A DNA stretch of 64,000 nucleotides from Pedobacter steynii (GCF_001721645.1 NZ_CP017141.1:248001-312000), one strand, 5' to 3'; counted from the first letter of the stretch, positions 17,819-27,482 are shown. Notes: generated by a model from the letters alone, not told the origin. Made by a program: numbers and translations.

Positions 17819-19390
17819 TTAATTTTTAAACACGCCAACCTCTGCGAGAGATGCATACTGACGTCCATCAGTGGCAGAGGTAACGATGACTTTAAAATAT
17901 TTAAATGTCTTTGGAGCAGGCAAATAAATGAACTGCGGGCCCCCAACATCTTTTAACACATAATTTCCAAGTGCTGTCCAGCTGATGTTATCAGTACTGG
18001 TCAGGATCTGCATGTCCTTTATCTTACTACTTCCTCCCCGCTGAGTGAAAGTAAAGCCATCTGCTACAAGTGATTGCTCCATATTCACTACAAAATGATG
18101 TGGGAAAGTAGGTGCATTTGTATTCCAGCGGGTTACCCAGGCTGTGGTATTGTTTTTATCCAGGATATTGGCCACCTTTCCATCTTCAGCTACCGTTTCT
18201 TCTGAACTGAAATCAATCACCTGCCAGTTTGTTTTATTGTATTCGTTTTTATCTCCGAAATCAACCAGCGGTTGTCCGTTCTTTATTTCATAGGGATATG
18301 GAGCAGTCACTAAACTGCCGTTTTGATTGCAGAACATAATTCTAAGCTCATAAGGATAATCTTCTGTGTTGGTAAATTCACTGAAAGGCATGCTGACATA
18401 GAAGCTATCCAACCCAATCTTTTGTGTTGACCATGGAACGGCATCATAGTCTTTATTTCCGCCGATTCCATTCTTATTCCCGTCATTATAAAAGTTAATA
18501 TAGTTTACTCCCCCTCCTCCGGAGAACCGTCCGGAAACAACAATATTTCCGCCTTCATATTTTGCATTCAAACGGGTAATTACCGGACTAAAAGAAGTAT
18601 ACCAATCTGATCTGGTCACTTTACTAAAAACCTGATTGTTGTTTAAAATCGCACAATCAGCTTTTGTCAGGTAAGTTGGTGCTTTCCCATAAGTCGAATT
18701 TCCGGCGCCCATTAAGGAAGTTCCAAATTGTGTATTTTCTGATTTCTGACCGCCATTATGTGGTAGGTTGATCCCGTGCCCCAGCTCATGCATCAATCCG
18801 CCAATCCAGCCCGTAGCCTCTGAACCAGCTGTTCCGCCAGCGCCTAAATCTTTAATGTCCATTCCGGGATAATCCAGTGCAAAACAATTACGGCCTAATC
18901 CATAAAAAGGAGCCTTATCTGCCTGAATGTCTTTAACACACATGATGATGAGCGTATGGTCGCTCGTTTTTTCAGCCGGATGAGCGGCAAAGTATTCGTT
19001 TATTTCTTTTAATACATTTCCAGATCCGGAATCATAGGAATAATTAGACTGACTCAGTTTTCCTTTGATCTCTATGATCTTTATTCTTTTCTTAGCCACA
19101 TCTTTTAGCAATCCGAAACTCTTATCTCCAAATCCCCAGTGTTTCATCCATTTTCCGTAAAATTCCTGACCTTGAAGCATCACTTCACTAATCCTGCGGT
19201 GGTAATCATCATTGGCCGTTTTATCGGAAGCGATGAAATAAACCACATTCAGGTTGTAAGCATAATCAGATTTGTAATGGTATCCGGTATCGGTTGGAAC
19301 TTCTTCCGCAGGTACTCCGGGAACATCGCTTTTTTTACAGGCGAATAGAAAGGCTGCTACCAGCAGTAGCAGACAGGCATTTTTTTTCAT
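17819..19390 (-). CDS. Zinc metallopeptidase lipoprotein with C-terminal F5/8 type C domain
   Basis: 523 residues. A lipoprotein signal ends FLFAC (Cys18). The peptidase domain (about 40-270) holds HELGHGINLPH at 201-211: His201, Glu202, His205 and His211 fit the metzincin pattern, but Asn replaces the usual Gly three residues after the second His. A linker beta domain spans about 270-370. The C-terminal ~140 residues look like an F5/8 type C (discoidin, CBM32-like) domain with an ILDKNNTTAWVT start. It is likely a surface protease that binds a glycan or glycoprotein. A 23-bp motif shared with the AraC promoter region lies 100 bases upstream of its start. Confidence 0.82.
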   Translation of the reverse strand: MKKNACLLLLVAAFLFACKKSDVPGVPAEEVPTDTGYHYKSDYAYNLNVVYFIASDKTANDDYHRRISEVMLQGQEFYGKWMKHWGFGDKSFGLLKDVAKKRIKIIEIKGKLSQSNYSYDSGSGNVLKEINEYFAAHPAEKTSDHTLIIMCVKDIQADKAPFYGLGRNCFALDYPGMDIKDLGAGGTAGSEATGWIGGLMHELGHGINLPHNGGQKSENTQFGTSLMGAGNSTYGKAPTYLTKADCAILNNNQVFSKVTRSDWYTSFSPVITRLNAKYEGGNIVVSGRFSGGGGVNYINFYNDGNKNGIGGNKDYDAVPWSTQKIGLDSFYVSMPFSEFTNTEDYPYELRIMFCNQNGSLVTAPYPYEIKNGQPLVDFGDKNEYNKTNWQVIDFSSEETVAEDGKVANILDKNNTTAWVTRWNTNAPTFPHHFVVNMEQSLVADGFTFTQRGGSSKIKDMQILTSTDNISWTALGNYVLKDVGGPQFIYLPAPKTFKYFKVIVTSATDGRQYASLAEVGVFKN

Positions 19391-19489
19391 GTAAGGTTTG
19401 TTTAGGTTGATGACTCTGTTTGATTCTTTTGGTTAGTAAGAATAAACGAATATAAATCTCCTGCACAAGGATCATTTTACATGGAGTGT

Positions 19490-19512
19490 CCAATGCTGAC
19501 ACCATATTGCCA
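19490..19512. promoter_or_regulatory. Copy 1 of a 23-bp repeated motif (possible AraC operator)
   Basis: It matches the motif at 25709-25731 in 20 of 23 positions, the three differences all being transitions. Here the element lies 7 bases past the SDR stop and 100 bases upstream of the metallopeptidase start, and it is part of a wider inverted repeat CTGACA-N16-TGTCAG. It may be an operator for the AraC protein encoded at 25772. Confidence 0.5.
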
Positions 19513-19519
19513 TACGTTG

Positions 19520-20305
19520 TCAGGTGTCCTGCATCAGAGCACTTCTTCCACCATCAATGAGATAGGTAGTTCCGGAAGCAAAGGCAGCATACTCACTGGC
19601 CAGAAATGCACACCATCCTCCTATTTCTTCTGGAGTTCCCAGTTTTTTCACCGGATGAAGGTCAATTGTTCTCTGCCGTTCACCCTTCGGATCTGTGAAG
19701 GAATTGAACCAGTTTTCGTTCCCTGGCGTATCAATAAATCCGGGTGCAATTCCTAGACAACGGATGGCAGGTCCCCATTCAATAGCCAGACTGCTCACCA
19801 AACCAGTTAAAGCAGTTTTAGCAATATTATATGGGAAACATCCCGGTATGGTACGATAAGCATGATTTGAAGTCATGATCAGGATGAGCCCCTGACGCCG
19901 CTCAAGGTATGGCCTGCACAATTTCGTAAGTCGCCAGTGCGAGGTCAGGTTCAGGTCCATATTGTCCTGCCATTCCTGTTCTCCACATTCCGCAGCACCT
20001 TCAAAAAAATTAGCTCCTGCATTAGAAACCAGAATATCTATTCCTCCATCTCTTGCAGCGCCTGTAACCAGTTGTTCCAGGCCCTCGGCTTTACTCAGGT
20101 CTGTCTGAACATAATACGCTTCTGAACCTTCCTTTTTAAGCGTCTCCAGAAACAACCCCGCCTCTTCACTATCGGCCGCTGCCAATGCGCAACCAGTAAC
20201 AACACATCCTGCTCTGCCCAGCATTTTTGCCACGCCTAAACCTATCCCCGAACTCACTCCGGTAACAAGTGCCGTTTTTCCTTTTAAATCAATCTGTAAA
20301 GCCAT
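19520..20305 (-). CDS. SDR family oxidoreductase
   Basis: 261 residues of the classical short-chain dehydrogenase family. The cofactor motif TGVSSGIG is at 15-22, SNAGAN at 94-99, and the catalytic Ser146, Tyr159 and Lys163 (YNIAK) are in place. It ends with IDGG as expected. It is the last gene of the sugar cluster, 9 bases after the enolase-superfamily dehydratase, so an oxidation of a sugar or sugar acid in the same pathway is likely. The substrate cannot be read from sequence. Confidence 0.88.
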   Translation of the reverse strand: MALQIDLKGKTALVTGVSSGIGLGVAKMLGRAGCVVTGCALAAADSEEAGLFLETLKKEGSEAYYVQTDLSKAEGLEQLVTGAARDGGIDILVSNAGANFFEGAAECGEQEWQDNMDLNLTSHWRLTKLCRPYLERRQGLILIMTSNHAYRTIPGCFPYNIAKTALTGLVSSLAIEWGPAIRCLGIAPGFIDTPGNENWFNSFTDPKGERQRTIDLHPVKKLGTPEEIGGWCAFLASEYAAFASGTTYLIDGGRSALMQDT

Positions 20306-20314
20306 GTTTTCCTT

Positions 20315-21481
20315 TTAAACGTAAAAACCAGGTCTTGGAACCAGAATTCCCGGGTGCTTTTCCATTTCTTCTTCGATAAGATCTACCCCAAGGCCAGGCC
20401 GGTCAGATAAGTGCAAATGACCATTACTCAGCATATCCCCAATCGGATGACTAATCACTTCATCCCTCCAGGGTACATCGTTAAACATAAATTCCTGTCT
20501 GAAAAAGTTGGGCACAGAAGCGCAGACATGTGCACTGGCCAGGGTCGATAACGGACCGTTTGGATTATGTGGTGCCAGCAAAACATTATAAGTTTCCATC
20601 ATGGTAGCCATTCGTTTCATTTCTGAAGGGCCGCCGCAACGGGTAATATCAGGCATCATGATGTCGCAGATATTCTGCTCCAGAACCGGCCTGATCCCAT
20701 GTCTGGTATAATGCCTTTCTCCTACACAAATGGATACATTGGAAGGAATTCTTTCCCTCATTGCGCGTAGGTTATCTGCGCTTTCAGGTCCGGCGGGTTC
20801 TTCATACCAGGTGATGTCCAGGGCTGATAAGCGCTGGGCCATTTTTACGGCAACCCGATAATTTAACATCGCATGGGTTTCAATCATAATGTCGAACTCC
20901 GGGCCTACAGCATCACGAACAGCCTTGCTCACATTGAAAGCCAGATCCTGCTGCTGCGCAGTTAAGGTCAGGTTAGAAGAAAGGTCTTCTCCATACAGGT
21001 AATTGGTATGGGCAAAAGGATCAAACTTCAATCCGGTAAAGCCTGCTTCTTTAACTTTTAGCGCCTGCGCTGCATAATCCGCTTCATTATGTCCACCACC
21101 GGTAAACCAATAATTTGCATACAATAAAATATCTTTTCTGAATGCACCGCCCAGCAGTTCATAACAGGGGGTTCCCAATACTTTCCCTTTGAGGTCCAGT
21201 AAAGCCATGTCTATTCCGCTAATTGCACACAGACTTGCTCCATAAGGGCCCATCCAGTTTAAATCGCGATACAGTTTGGTCCAGATGAAATCTGTTTTCA
21301 TCGGATCCAGGCCAATAATTCTTTCTCCGACATGTTTGGCGGCATGGTAAACAATCGGGCTACCCGGCCAGTTCGTGGCCTCTCCAACCCCGGTATGTCC
21401 CGTGTCTGTATAGATTTTTAATAAGGTCCAGTTGTATTTAACCCCCTCTACCAGCCAGACTTTTACCTCAGTAATTTTCAT
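20315..21481 (-). CDS. Mandelate racemase/muconate lactonizing (galactonate dehydratase-like) enzyme
   Basis: 388 residues of the enolase superfamily. The metal ligands read as Glu201, Glu227 and Glu255 (METH-type site, WYEEP, VGERH). The pair E201-x-H203 and His305 in APHNPNGP match the D-x-H and H of D-galactonate/gluconate dehydratases, although the first ligand is Glu rather than Asp. The expected reaction is dehydration of an aldonic acid to a 2-keto-3-deoxy acid. It lies between GH2 and SDR genes with short spacing (32 and 9 bases), consistent with a sugar-acid degradation operon. Confidence 0.85.
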   Translation of the reverse strand: MKITEVKVWLVEGVKYNWTLLKIYTDTGHTGVGEATNWPGSPIVYHAAKHVGERIIGLDPMKTDFIWTKLYRDLNWMGPYGASLCAISGIDMALLDLKGKVLGTPCYELLGGAFRKDILLYANYWFTGGGHNEADYAAQALKVKEAGFTGLKFDPFAHTNYLYGEDLSSNLTLTAQQQDLAFNVSKAVRDAVGPEFDIMIETHAMLNYRVAVKMAQRLSALDITWYEEPAGPESADNLRAMRERIPSNVSICVGERHYTRHGIRPVLEQNICDIMMPDITRCGGPSEMKRMATMMETYNVLLAPHNPNGPLSTLASAHVCASVPNFFRQEFMFNDVPWRDEVISHPIGDMLSNGHLHLSDRPGLGVDLIEEEMEKHPGILVPRPGFYV

Positions 21482-21513
21482 CGGAATATATTTTGTATGT
21501 TGTTGACCTCAAT

Positions 21514-24500
21514 TTATTTAGATGCTTCTAATTTAAGCTTAATTTTTCCTTTTAACTCAGAACCCATCTTTAATGGCCTGCGTTCTTTGCTGTAATAGCT
21601 TTCAAAGAAACCATCAGAACCACCGCCATTTAGTTCCGCAATCAGAAAACGTGTTTTATTTCCATCAATCCAACTTCTCGCGCTTTGCGTTCCGTCAGAA
21701 TAAACTGTCAGCTGATCTCCTTTATCATTACTCAGGCGGGCATGATAAATGTTGGCTTTAGTACTTCTGAAATCCCGGCTTCCCAGATCATTTGCATCTG
21801 CTGCCCAGGGACCAACAGGTACCTGTAACGCTGCCTCTACATATTTTTGATGCACCGGACGAGCCTGAATATCACCCGCCGTTCTGGCAATGTCATTTTC
21901 AGGATAAACACTCCAATAGCCTTTGCTGGAATAATTTAAATGTTGAAAACCTGAGGGCAGTTCGAAAGCCAGCCCCCATTGTCTGGGATTAATTTTAACG
22001 GTATCCATCACCTTAAAATGATACTCAATTTCAATTGTTCCATCTGCCAGAAATTTATAGTTAAAGGCACCCTTCAGGTATTTGTAACTACCTTCTACAG
22101 TTACAGTCGCCGATTCTTTATCTGCTGAACTGCTCAGCATACTTGTTTTCCAATTGCCCTCCGGCTGATACCTAATGGGTTTGATGTTTCGCTGGTAATT
22201 GTTTCCGGCAATATGAGGGGCACCACCGTCATCTCCATTCATGGGAACCACCATCATGGCGATTCCTCCGAGAACTTCATTGTCGGTCACCCTACCCGTA
22301 GTCTTATCAAAAGTATATTTTTGAGCACCACGACTCAGCACCACCCCTTCAGCGGATTTCTTAAGTTTAACTTTCACATTTGATTCCGCTGGAATGACCG
22401 TTCCTGCGGCCGACAAAATCAGTTGCTCTTCCTGCGTCACAAATCCCCTCGGATCGGTAAAAGTGATGTTGACAACCTTAGCGTTCTCAGGTACCTGCAA
22501 TTCCAGTTCCCCTGAAGATCTGGCCGGAATATCCATGGTGGCCGACTTAGATACTCCATCAACATGATAACGGAGCTGCCCTTCCTTAAGATTGGCAAAA
22601 TTATACCTGTTCTCTATTTTCAATAGCAGTACTCCATTCTTAGGTCTGGCTTCTTTTAGGTTAGTGATGACAAATGGCGCATAAGATTTCCTTACCGAGA
22701 TAAACTCCGGCTTTTCCCTTCTCCAGCCATCCAGCACAGATCCCCATGGACCATAACCCACAATCGTGCTATCTGGTTTATGGAAAATATCATCAATACC
22801 TGCCCAGATCGCACCACCCAGACAGGCCTGATGGGTATACATTTTATTGTACATCTGATGCAGCATTCTTCCCCAATCTGCACGTACATAAGGATCGGTT
22901 ACTTCTTCCAGCCGGTTATAGGTCTGCACATGACAATACTCACCAAACAATACGGGCCTGTCGGTAAATTTATCGGTTTGTTCTGGTCCGCCCAGACCAG
23001 GATAATGGATGTTTCTGATGTCGGCTTTGCTTCCTGCATTGTTAAATCCCCCGTAAGTCTGGTCGTGAAAAGCCGTAGGACGTAAGGGATCATATTTCTT
23101 CACCTCCTTATTTACCTTATCCCACAATGGGCTCCACCTGGATTCATTGGCAATGGACCAGATAACGATAGAAGGATGGTTTCGGTTTCCCCGGATGTTT
23201 TCAAAGTTCGCCCTTAAAAAATGAGGCACAAAATCAGGATTCAGGTAGTTCCATTCTTTCCAGATCGGACTGGCATGATGCTCCACCCAGGTAATCGCTG
23301 CTTCGGCTTCCACAAACATCCCCAAAGAGTCGCATGCCGCCAGAAATTCTTCTGAAGGAGGATAATGAGAAGTACGGATATAATTACAATTGGCATTTCT
23401 GAACAATTCCGCATCTTTCCGGTTCAAGGCCTCACTGATACTTCTGCCGCCGAGTGTACTGATGTCATGCCTGTTGGCACCATGAAGTTTTATCGGTTTA
23501 TTATTGACAAAAAACTGGTTTCCCCGGATATCAATCTGCCTGAAACCTAATTTCTGCCTGTTTTCCTGTATCACTCTACCTTTACTGATCAGACGGCTTA
23601 CCAAAGTGTAGAGATAAGGATGTTCCGTATCCCATTTTTCAGGTTGATGAACAGCAAGGTTAAGACTTCCCTTGAAGTCCATAGCCGGACGAAGGTTTTT
23701 CTTTTCAACGGAATTTCCACTGATGCTGACTTCCTTTCCTTCCCTATCCAGCAGTATAAATTTCAGCGCCACCTCTCCTGGCCATTTCGATTCATTCAAA
23801 ACCTGATAATCAATCCGGAGCTTAGCATGCTGAAAGTGCTCATCAAACCTCACCTGAGGATAGATTTCAGCAATATTCAGTTCCGGCAATGCCGTTAAGG
23901 TCACCTTTCTTAAAATTCCACCTACAGTATGCGCTGCATATTGAGATACACAACCCAGCTTATCAGAAATTGTTAAACTGGCCACTCTCACTTCAAGCTT
24001 ATTTGTTCCGGCTTTTACCGCAGGACTGGCGTCCATCTCAAAGATCACAAAGCCGCCCTCATGGGTACCCAGCAGCTTTCCATTCAGCAGCACCTCACAA
24101 TGTGAACTTACCCCGTCAAAACGTAATTTTATTCTTTTGTCCTTCCAGTCAGCGGGAAGTTCAAAGGAAGTCGTATAAGAAGCATGCTGCGCAGAATCTA
24201 CGTGATATCCCTGCATCTCCCACTCTCCGGGAACCTGGATTTTCCCCTGTTGTGTTTTATATTCAAAATCCCATGTTCCGTTTAAGGATAAAACCGGAGA
24301 TTTCACATTTGCGACCAATGCAGGAACCGGAGACAAACGATCTGGTGTAAAAGATTGGGTATTGATTTTTTCCGCCAGAACATCTTTGTAAACCAATGGT
24401 TTTGATCCGGTAGATAAGATTTCCAGCCGGCTGACCGGAATATTGGCACCCGAAAGTGCAATGATATCAAACATAAATGCCCCATCCTGATAAGCAGCAA

Positions 24501-24891
24501 CAGGAATATCATAGGTTACCGTCAAAGCTTTCCCATAAGGTAGTGCCACGGCAGCATTCAACACCGCTCCATCAGCCACAACTTTGATTTTGCGGTCTTT
24601 GGAATCAGAAAGATAAGTCAGCTTTAACTGGTACTTACTCCTGACATCAGTAACCGCAAACGGAATCGACATCCTGCCGGAAAAAAAAATCGTTCTTTCT
24701 TTCCGGCTGACCGGTAAAATATCGGCAGGAATTTCCTGTTGAGTATAGGTATAAACCTGCCCAAGCCTGGTTAACAGGCAATCCCCGCAATCTGCAGCAC
24801 CATAATTCTGGACTGTTTTGTATTCCTGACTGTATGCAGATCCAATTGTGAACAGCAACACAATGGATACACAGTGTAATTGTTTTAGCAT
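21514..24891 (-). CDS. Glycoside hydrolase family 2 (beta-galactosidase-like), secreted
   Basis: 1125 residues. A signal peptide ends near SAYSQ (about 22). An extra N-terminal beta domain (about 25-170) precedes the GH2 sugar-binding jelly roll (about 200-335), the immunoglobulin-like domain (335-450) and the TIM barrel. In the barrel the acid/base is Glu583 in WSIANES and the nucleophile Glu651 in LFGEYCH. The C-terminal third resembles the beta-galactosidase small-chain domain. It releases a terminal sugar in the periplasm, probably feeding the dehydratase and SDR downstream. The exact sugar is not certain (galactosidase versus related GH2 activities). Confidence 0.9.
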   Translation of the reverse strand: MLKQLHCVSIVLLFTIGSAYSQEYKTVQNYGAADCGDCLLTRLGQVYTYTQQEIPADILPVSRKERTIFFSGRMSIPFAVTDVRSKYQLKLTYLSDSKDRKIKVVADGAVLNAAVALPYGKALTVTYDIPVAAYQDGAFMFDIIALSGANIPVSRLEILSTGSKPLVYKDVLAEKINTQSFTPDRLSPVPALVANVKSPVLSLNGTWDFEYKTQQGKIQVPGEWEMQGYHVDSAQHASYTTSFELPADWKDKRIKLRFDGVSSHCEVLLNGKLLGTHEGGFVIFEMDASPAVKAGTNKLEVRVASLTISDKLGCVSQYAAHTVGGILRKVTLTALPELNIAEIYPQVRFDEHFQHAKLRIDYQVLNESKWPGEVALKFILLDREGKEVSISGNSVEKKNLRPAMDFKGSLNLAVHQPEKWDTEHPYLYTLVSRLISKGRVIQENRQKLGFRQIDIRGNQFFVNNKPIKLHGANRHDISTLGGRSISEALNRKDAELFRNANCNYIRTSHYPPSEEFLAACDSLGMFVEAEAAITWVEHHASPIWKEWNYLNPDFVPHFLRANFENIRGNRNHPSIVIWSIANESRWSPLWDKVNKEVKKYDPLRPTAFHDQTYGGFNNAGSKADIRNIHYPGLGGPEQTDKFTDRPVLFGEYCHVQTYNRLEEVTDPYVRADWGRMLHQMYNKMYTHQACLGGAIWAGIDDIFHKPDSTIVGYGPWGSVLDGWRREKPEFISVRKSYAPFVITNLKEARPKNGVLLLKIENRYNFANLKEGQLRYHVDGVSKSATMDIPARSSGELELQVPENAKVVNITFTDPRGFVTQEEQLILSAAGTVIPAESNVKVKLKKSAEGVVLSRGAQKYTFDKTTGRVTDNEVLGGIAMMVVPMNGDDGGAPHIAGNNYQRNIKPIRYQPEGNWKTSMLSSSADKESATVTVEGSYKYLKGAFNYKFLADGTIEIEYHFKVMDTVKINPRQWGLAFELPSGFQHLNYSSKGYWSVYPENDIARTAGDIQARPVHQKYVEAALQVPVGPWAADANDLGSRDFRSTKANIYHARLSNDKGDQLTVYSDGTQSARSWIDGNKTRFLIAELNGGGSDGFFESYYSKERRPLKMGSELKGKIKLKLEASK

Positions 24892-24950
24892 TATATCTTA
24901 AAATTAGATTTTTTCATCCGTATATATTCATCAACACCTATCTTTCCGGA

Positions 24951-25649
24951 TTACATAATCCCATAGGTTTCAAATGCAGCTTTGGCCGACATCCCTTCTT
25001 TAATCTTTTGAAAGACAATTTTCTCTCCCCTGGCTTTTTCAAAAGCAAGTCTGAAAATTTCTTCAGAAGCATCATGCGGTACAATACAGACCCCATCCCG
25101 GTCACCAATCACATAATCTCCATTCCGGATCACTACCCCATTCATCTCTATCGAAGTCCGGAAGTCAATTACCTTTCCTCTGGGGGCCTGATCCTGCGCA
25201 TAACTTCCGTAGGAGAAGGTGGGAAAATTCAATTCCAGAATCCCCTTGGTATCGCGTGAATAGCCATTTACAACAGCTCCCGCAGCACCGAGCGTCAGGG
25301 CCCTCATACTCATTAATTCTCCCCATAATGCGTAAGAAGGGGATGCTCCGCTGCAAATGTATACTTCATCCTTTTTCAGGTCGTCCAAAGCTTCCAGCAT
25401 CAGACCAAACGGTTTTTGCAAAACAGGATTATTGCCCCTGTCGGCAGATTCAAAAACATCGGCCTCCAGTACCGGCATCGCTCTGCCCACTACGGTCATA
25501 TCCTTTCTTAAAGGCTGTACCTGAGGAGGCAAAAACTGATTCAGGAACCCCAGTTTATCCATAATATCACCTATAACCGCGGTAAAAAGTTCGCTTTTTA
25601 TCAGGGCAATCAATTCGTCATCGTTCTTTGGACTTCGCAATGGGATCAT
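24951..25649 (-). CDS. RraA/HMG-aldolase family protein
   Basis: 232 residues of the RraA-like family, which includes 4-hydroxy-4-methyl-2-oxoglutarate and related class II aldolases/decarboxylases. The typical segments are GELMSMRA (about 110-117), GAVVNGYSRDTKGI (metal and pyruvate site, RD pair) and IGDRDGVCIVP. In an operon with a galactonate dehydratase-like enzyme it could cleave a 2-keto-3-deoxy acid, or cleave or decarboxylate a related keto acid; this is inference. It is the first gene of the minus-strand cluster, divergent from the AraC regulator. Confidence 0.82.
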   Translation of the reverse strand: MIPLRSPKNDDELIALIKSELFTAVIGDIMDKLGFLNQFLPPQVQPLRKDMTVVGRAMPVLEADVFESADRGNNPVLQKPFGLMLEALDDLKKDEVYICSGASPSYALWGELMSMRALTLGAAGAVVNGYSRDTKGILELNFPTFSYGSYAQDQAPRGKVIDFRTSIEMNGVVIRNGDYVIGDRDGVCIVPHDASEEIFRLAFEKARGEKIVFQKIKEGMSAKAAFETYGIM

Positions 25650-25708
25650 ACGCTATATTTTTTAGGCAAGTTAGCTGCTCTGCTCTCCGGGAACTCATCT
25701 TTAATTGC

Positions 25709-25731
25709 CCAATACTGACACTATATTGTCA
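25709..25731. promoter_or_regulatory. Copy 2 of the 23-bp motif, between divergent RraA-like and AraC genes
   Basis: The core is an inverted repeat TGACA-CTATAT-TGTCA, flanked by CAATA and TATTG that also pair. It lies 41 bases before the AraC start and 60 bases before the RraA-like start, where an operator for the divergent AraC protein is expected. Copy 1 is at 19490-19512. Confidence 0.6.
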
Positions 25732-25771
25732 ATTATTTTGATTTATCAGAATAAAAAAGCAAATTAACCTT

Positions 25772-26638
25772 ATGCAACCACTTCTACTCGAAACGAAAAC
25801 TGTCTTATACCAAAGCATCTTTGTAAAGGAGGTAAATATGAAATACCTGACTAATCCTTTACATTTTCACAATGAATATGAAATGGTACTGATCACCAAA
25901 AGCAATGGAAGAAGAATTGTGGGAGACAGCATAGAAAACTTCTCGGAAGGAGATCTGATCATTATGGGCCCCAACCTACCCCATGTGATGTATAATGATA
26001 AAGAATATTATGAACCGGAAAGCAAGCGCGAGGTTAAAGCAATCGTAACTTATTTCAGGCTGGATTGGTTAAGTGATAATTTTCTGAATTCAAATGAAGT
26101 CAACAGGTTCAACGAGCTCTTAAAGGACATCCGACGGGGCATAAGGATATACGGGCGCTCCAGAGATCTGGTGGTTGGCCTCCTGAACGAATTGCTAATC
26201 AGCGATGGTTTAAAAAGAATCATCCACCTGTTGAGCATTCTGGACCTCTTGTCTGAGACAAAAGAGTACAAATGTCTTTCCAGTGTCGGTTATACCAATC
26301 CCCATAATCAGAAAGATGTTCAGCGGATCGATAAAATTTATAATTATGTGATGAACAACTTCACACAGAATATCAGTCTGGATGAAACTGCCGCCATGGC
26401 CAATATGACTACCGCCTCATTTTGTAAATATTTTAAAGGCCGGACGCAAAAAACCTTTACTCATTTCGTCAATGAAATCAGGATCGGATATGCCTGTAAA
26501 TTATTGTACAATGACCACCTGACCGTTTCGCAGATCTGCTTTCAAAGTGGTTTCAATAACCTCACCAATTTTAACCGGAACTTCAAACGTTTCATCAAAG
26601 TCAGTCCATCGGATTATAAAAGAAATTTAAAACCTTGA
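25772..26638 (+). CDS. AraC family transcriptional regulator with N-terminal cupin
   Basis: 288 residues. The N-terminal cupin (about 15-100) has HFHNEYEM and GPNLPHVMY, the ligand-binding strands of sugar-responsive AraC proteins. The C-terminal 100 residues hold two helix-turn-helix units, with ISLDETAAMANMTTASFCKYF and LTVSQICFQSGFNNLTNFNRNF, then the usual KVSPSDYKR end. It is divergent from the GH2 cluster and the likely activator of that cluster, with the motif at 25709-25731 as candidate operator. Confidence 0.93.
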   Translation: MQPLLLETKTVLYQSIFVKEVNMKYLTNPLHFHNEYEMVLITKSNGRRIVGDSIENFSEGDLIIMGPNLPHVMYNDKEYYEPESKREVKAIVTYFRLDWLSDNFLNSNEVNRFNELLKDIRRGIRIYGRSRDLVVGLLNELLISDGLKRIIHLLSILDLLSETKEYKCLSSVGYTNPHNQKDVQRIDKIYNYVMNNFTQNISLDETAAMANMTTASFCKYFKGRTQKTFTHFVNEIRIGYACKLLYNDHLTVSQICFQSGFNNLTNFNRNFKRFIKVSPSDYKRNLKP

Positions 26639-26761
26639 GCCTTACTTCAGGAGATTAGATATAGTTATTTTTCATTTCATCTTCTTAGAATAGACCCGCT
26701 TAAATAAATCGACATATTATATTCGTTTTTTGTTATTTTTAACGACAGATAACGTATAATT

Positions 26762-27472
26762 ATGAATGAGGAACCAGAAAACAACTCTTTTGGGATTTTA
26801 AAAAGTTTAAAGAAGCTGATCTTTGAAGACAGCCCCGAACCACCTGTTACTGAACCTGCTGCCCGGCCCGGGGTCCCGCCTGCTGAAAACAAATCCCCGG
26901 AAAATGTAACGAAGAACCCCCAAACAAATCTAACACAAAACACTTCTGATTTGCCGGCAACGGATGTAAAACAGATGAAACTGAAAGTATTGGAGATATT
27001 AGAGCGGATTAATCAGCCAGGAATTGACTTTTTTGAGGTCTGGAATGCAGCTGCAGAAATGGGTAGTGTAAACGCCGGCACCTTAAAAGCAGCATTTACC
27101 TCTTTAAAATATGTAGACAAAACATTAGATAAAGAAAAGCTAAGCAGAACGGGACAGAACTATGCTGCTGAACTAAAAAAAGTAATAGATAAAGAAACCA
27201 GTCTGAAACAGGCACAAAAACAAACCATTGAACAAAATCTGGTCAAAGAAAAGGCCAGCCTTACTGAAGAAATCCAGCAGATCGAGAAAACCATCCTGGA
27301 ACTCCGGGAAAAGCTAAATACCAAACAAAAAGACCTGAATGAAATTAATAGCAAATATGAACCTCAACTCCTGGATATCGATAATAAAATTGCAATCGGC
27401 AATACCGCCGTTAGCGAAGTAGTTACGGATATTCAAAACGCCCTTAGCCTAATTGAAACCAATATAAACTAA
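26762..27472 (+). CDS. Coiled-coil protein of unknown function
   Basis: 236 residues, not recognised. Residues 1-75 are Pro/Asn/Thr-rich and probably disordered. About 75-130 looks like a small helical domain. About 140-205 is a long charged coiled coil rich in Lys, Glu and Gln. There is no signal peptide or membrane segment. It opens a three-gene operon with gaps of only 10 and 28 bases, next to a two-TM coiled-coil protein and a membrane-anchored actin-fold protein, so a joint membrane-associated complex is plausible. Confidence 0.75.
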   Translation: MNEEPENNSFGILKSLKKLIFEDSPEPPVTEPAARPGVPPAENKSPENVTKNPQTNLTQNTSDLPATDVKQMKLKVLEILERINQPGIDFFEVWNAAAEMGSVNAGTLKAAFTSLKYVDKTLDKEKLSRTGQNYAAELKKVIDKETSLKQAQKQTIEQNLVKEKASLTEEIQQIEKTILELREKLNTKQKDLNEINSKYEPQLLDIDNKIAIGNTAVSEVVTDIQNALSLIETNIN

Positions 27473-27482
27473 ACAACCTCCT

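Noticed and set aside
23889..24350. 153-codon open frame on the plus strand
   Set aside because: Antisense shadow of the GH2 gene; composition is atypical and there is no start context.
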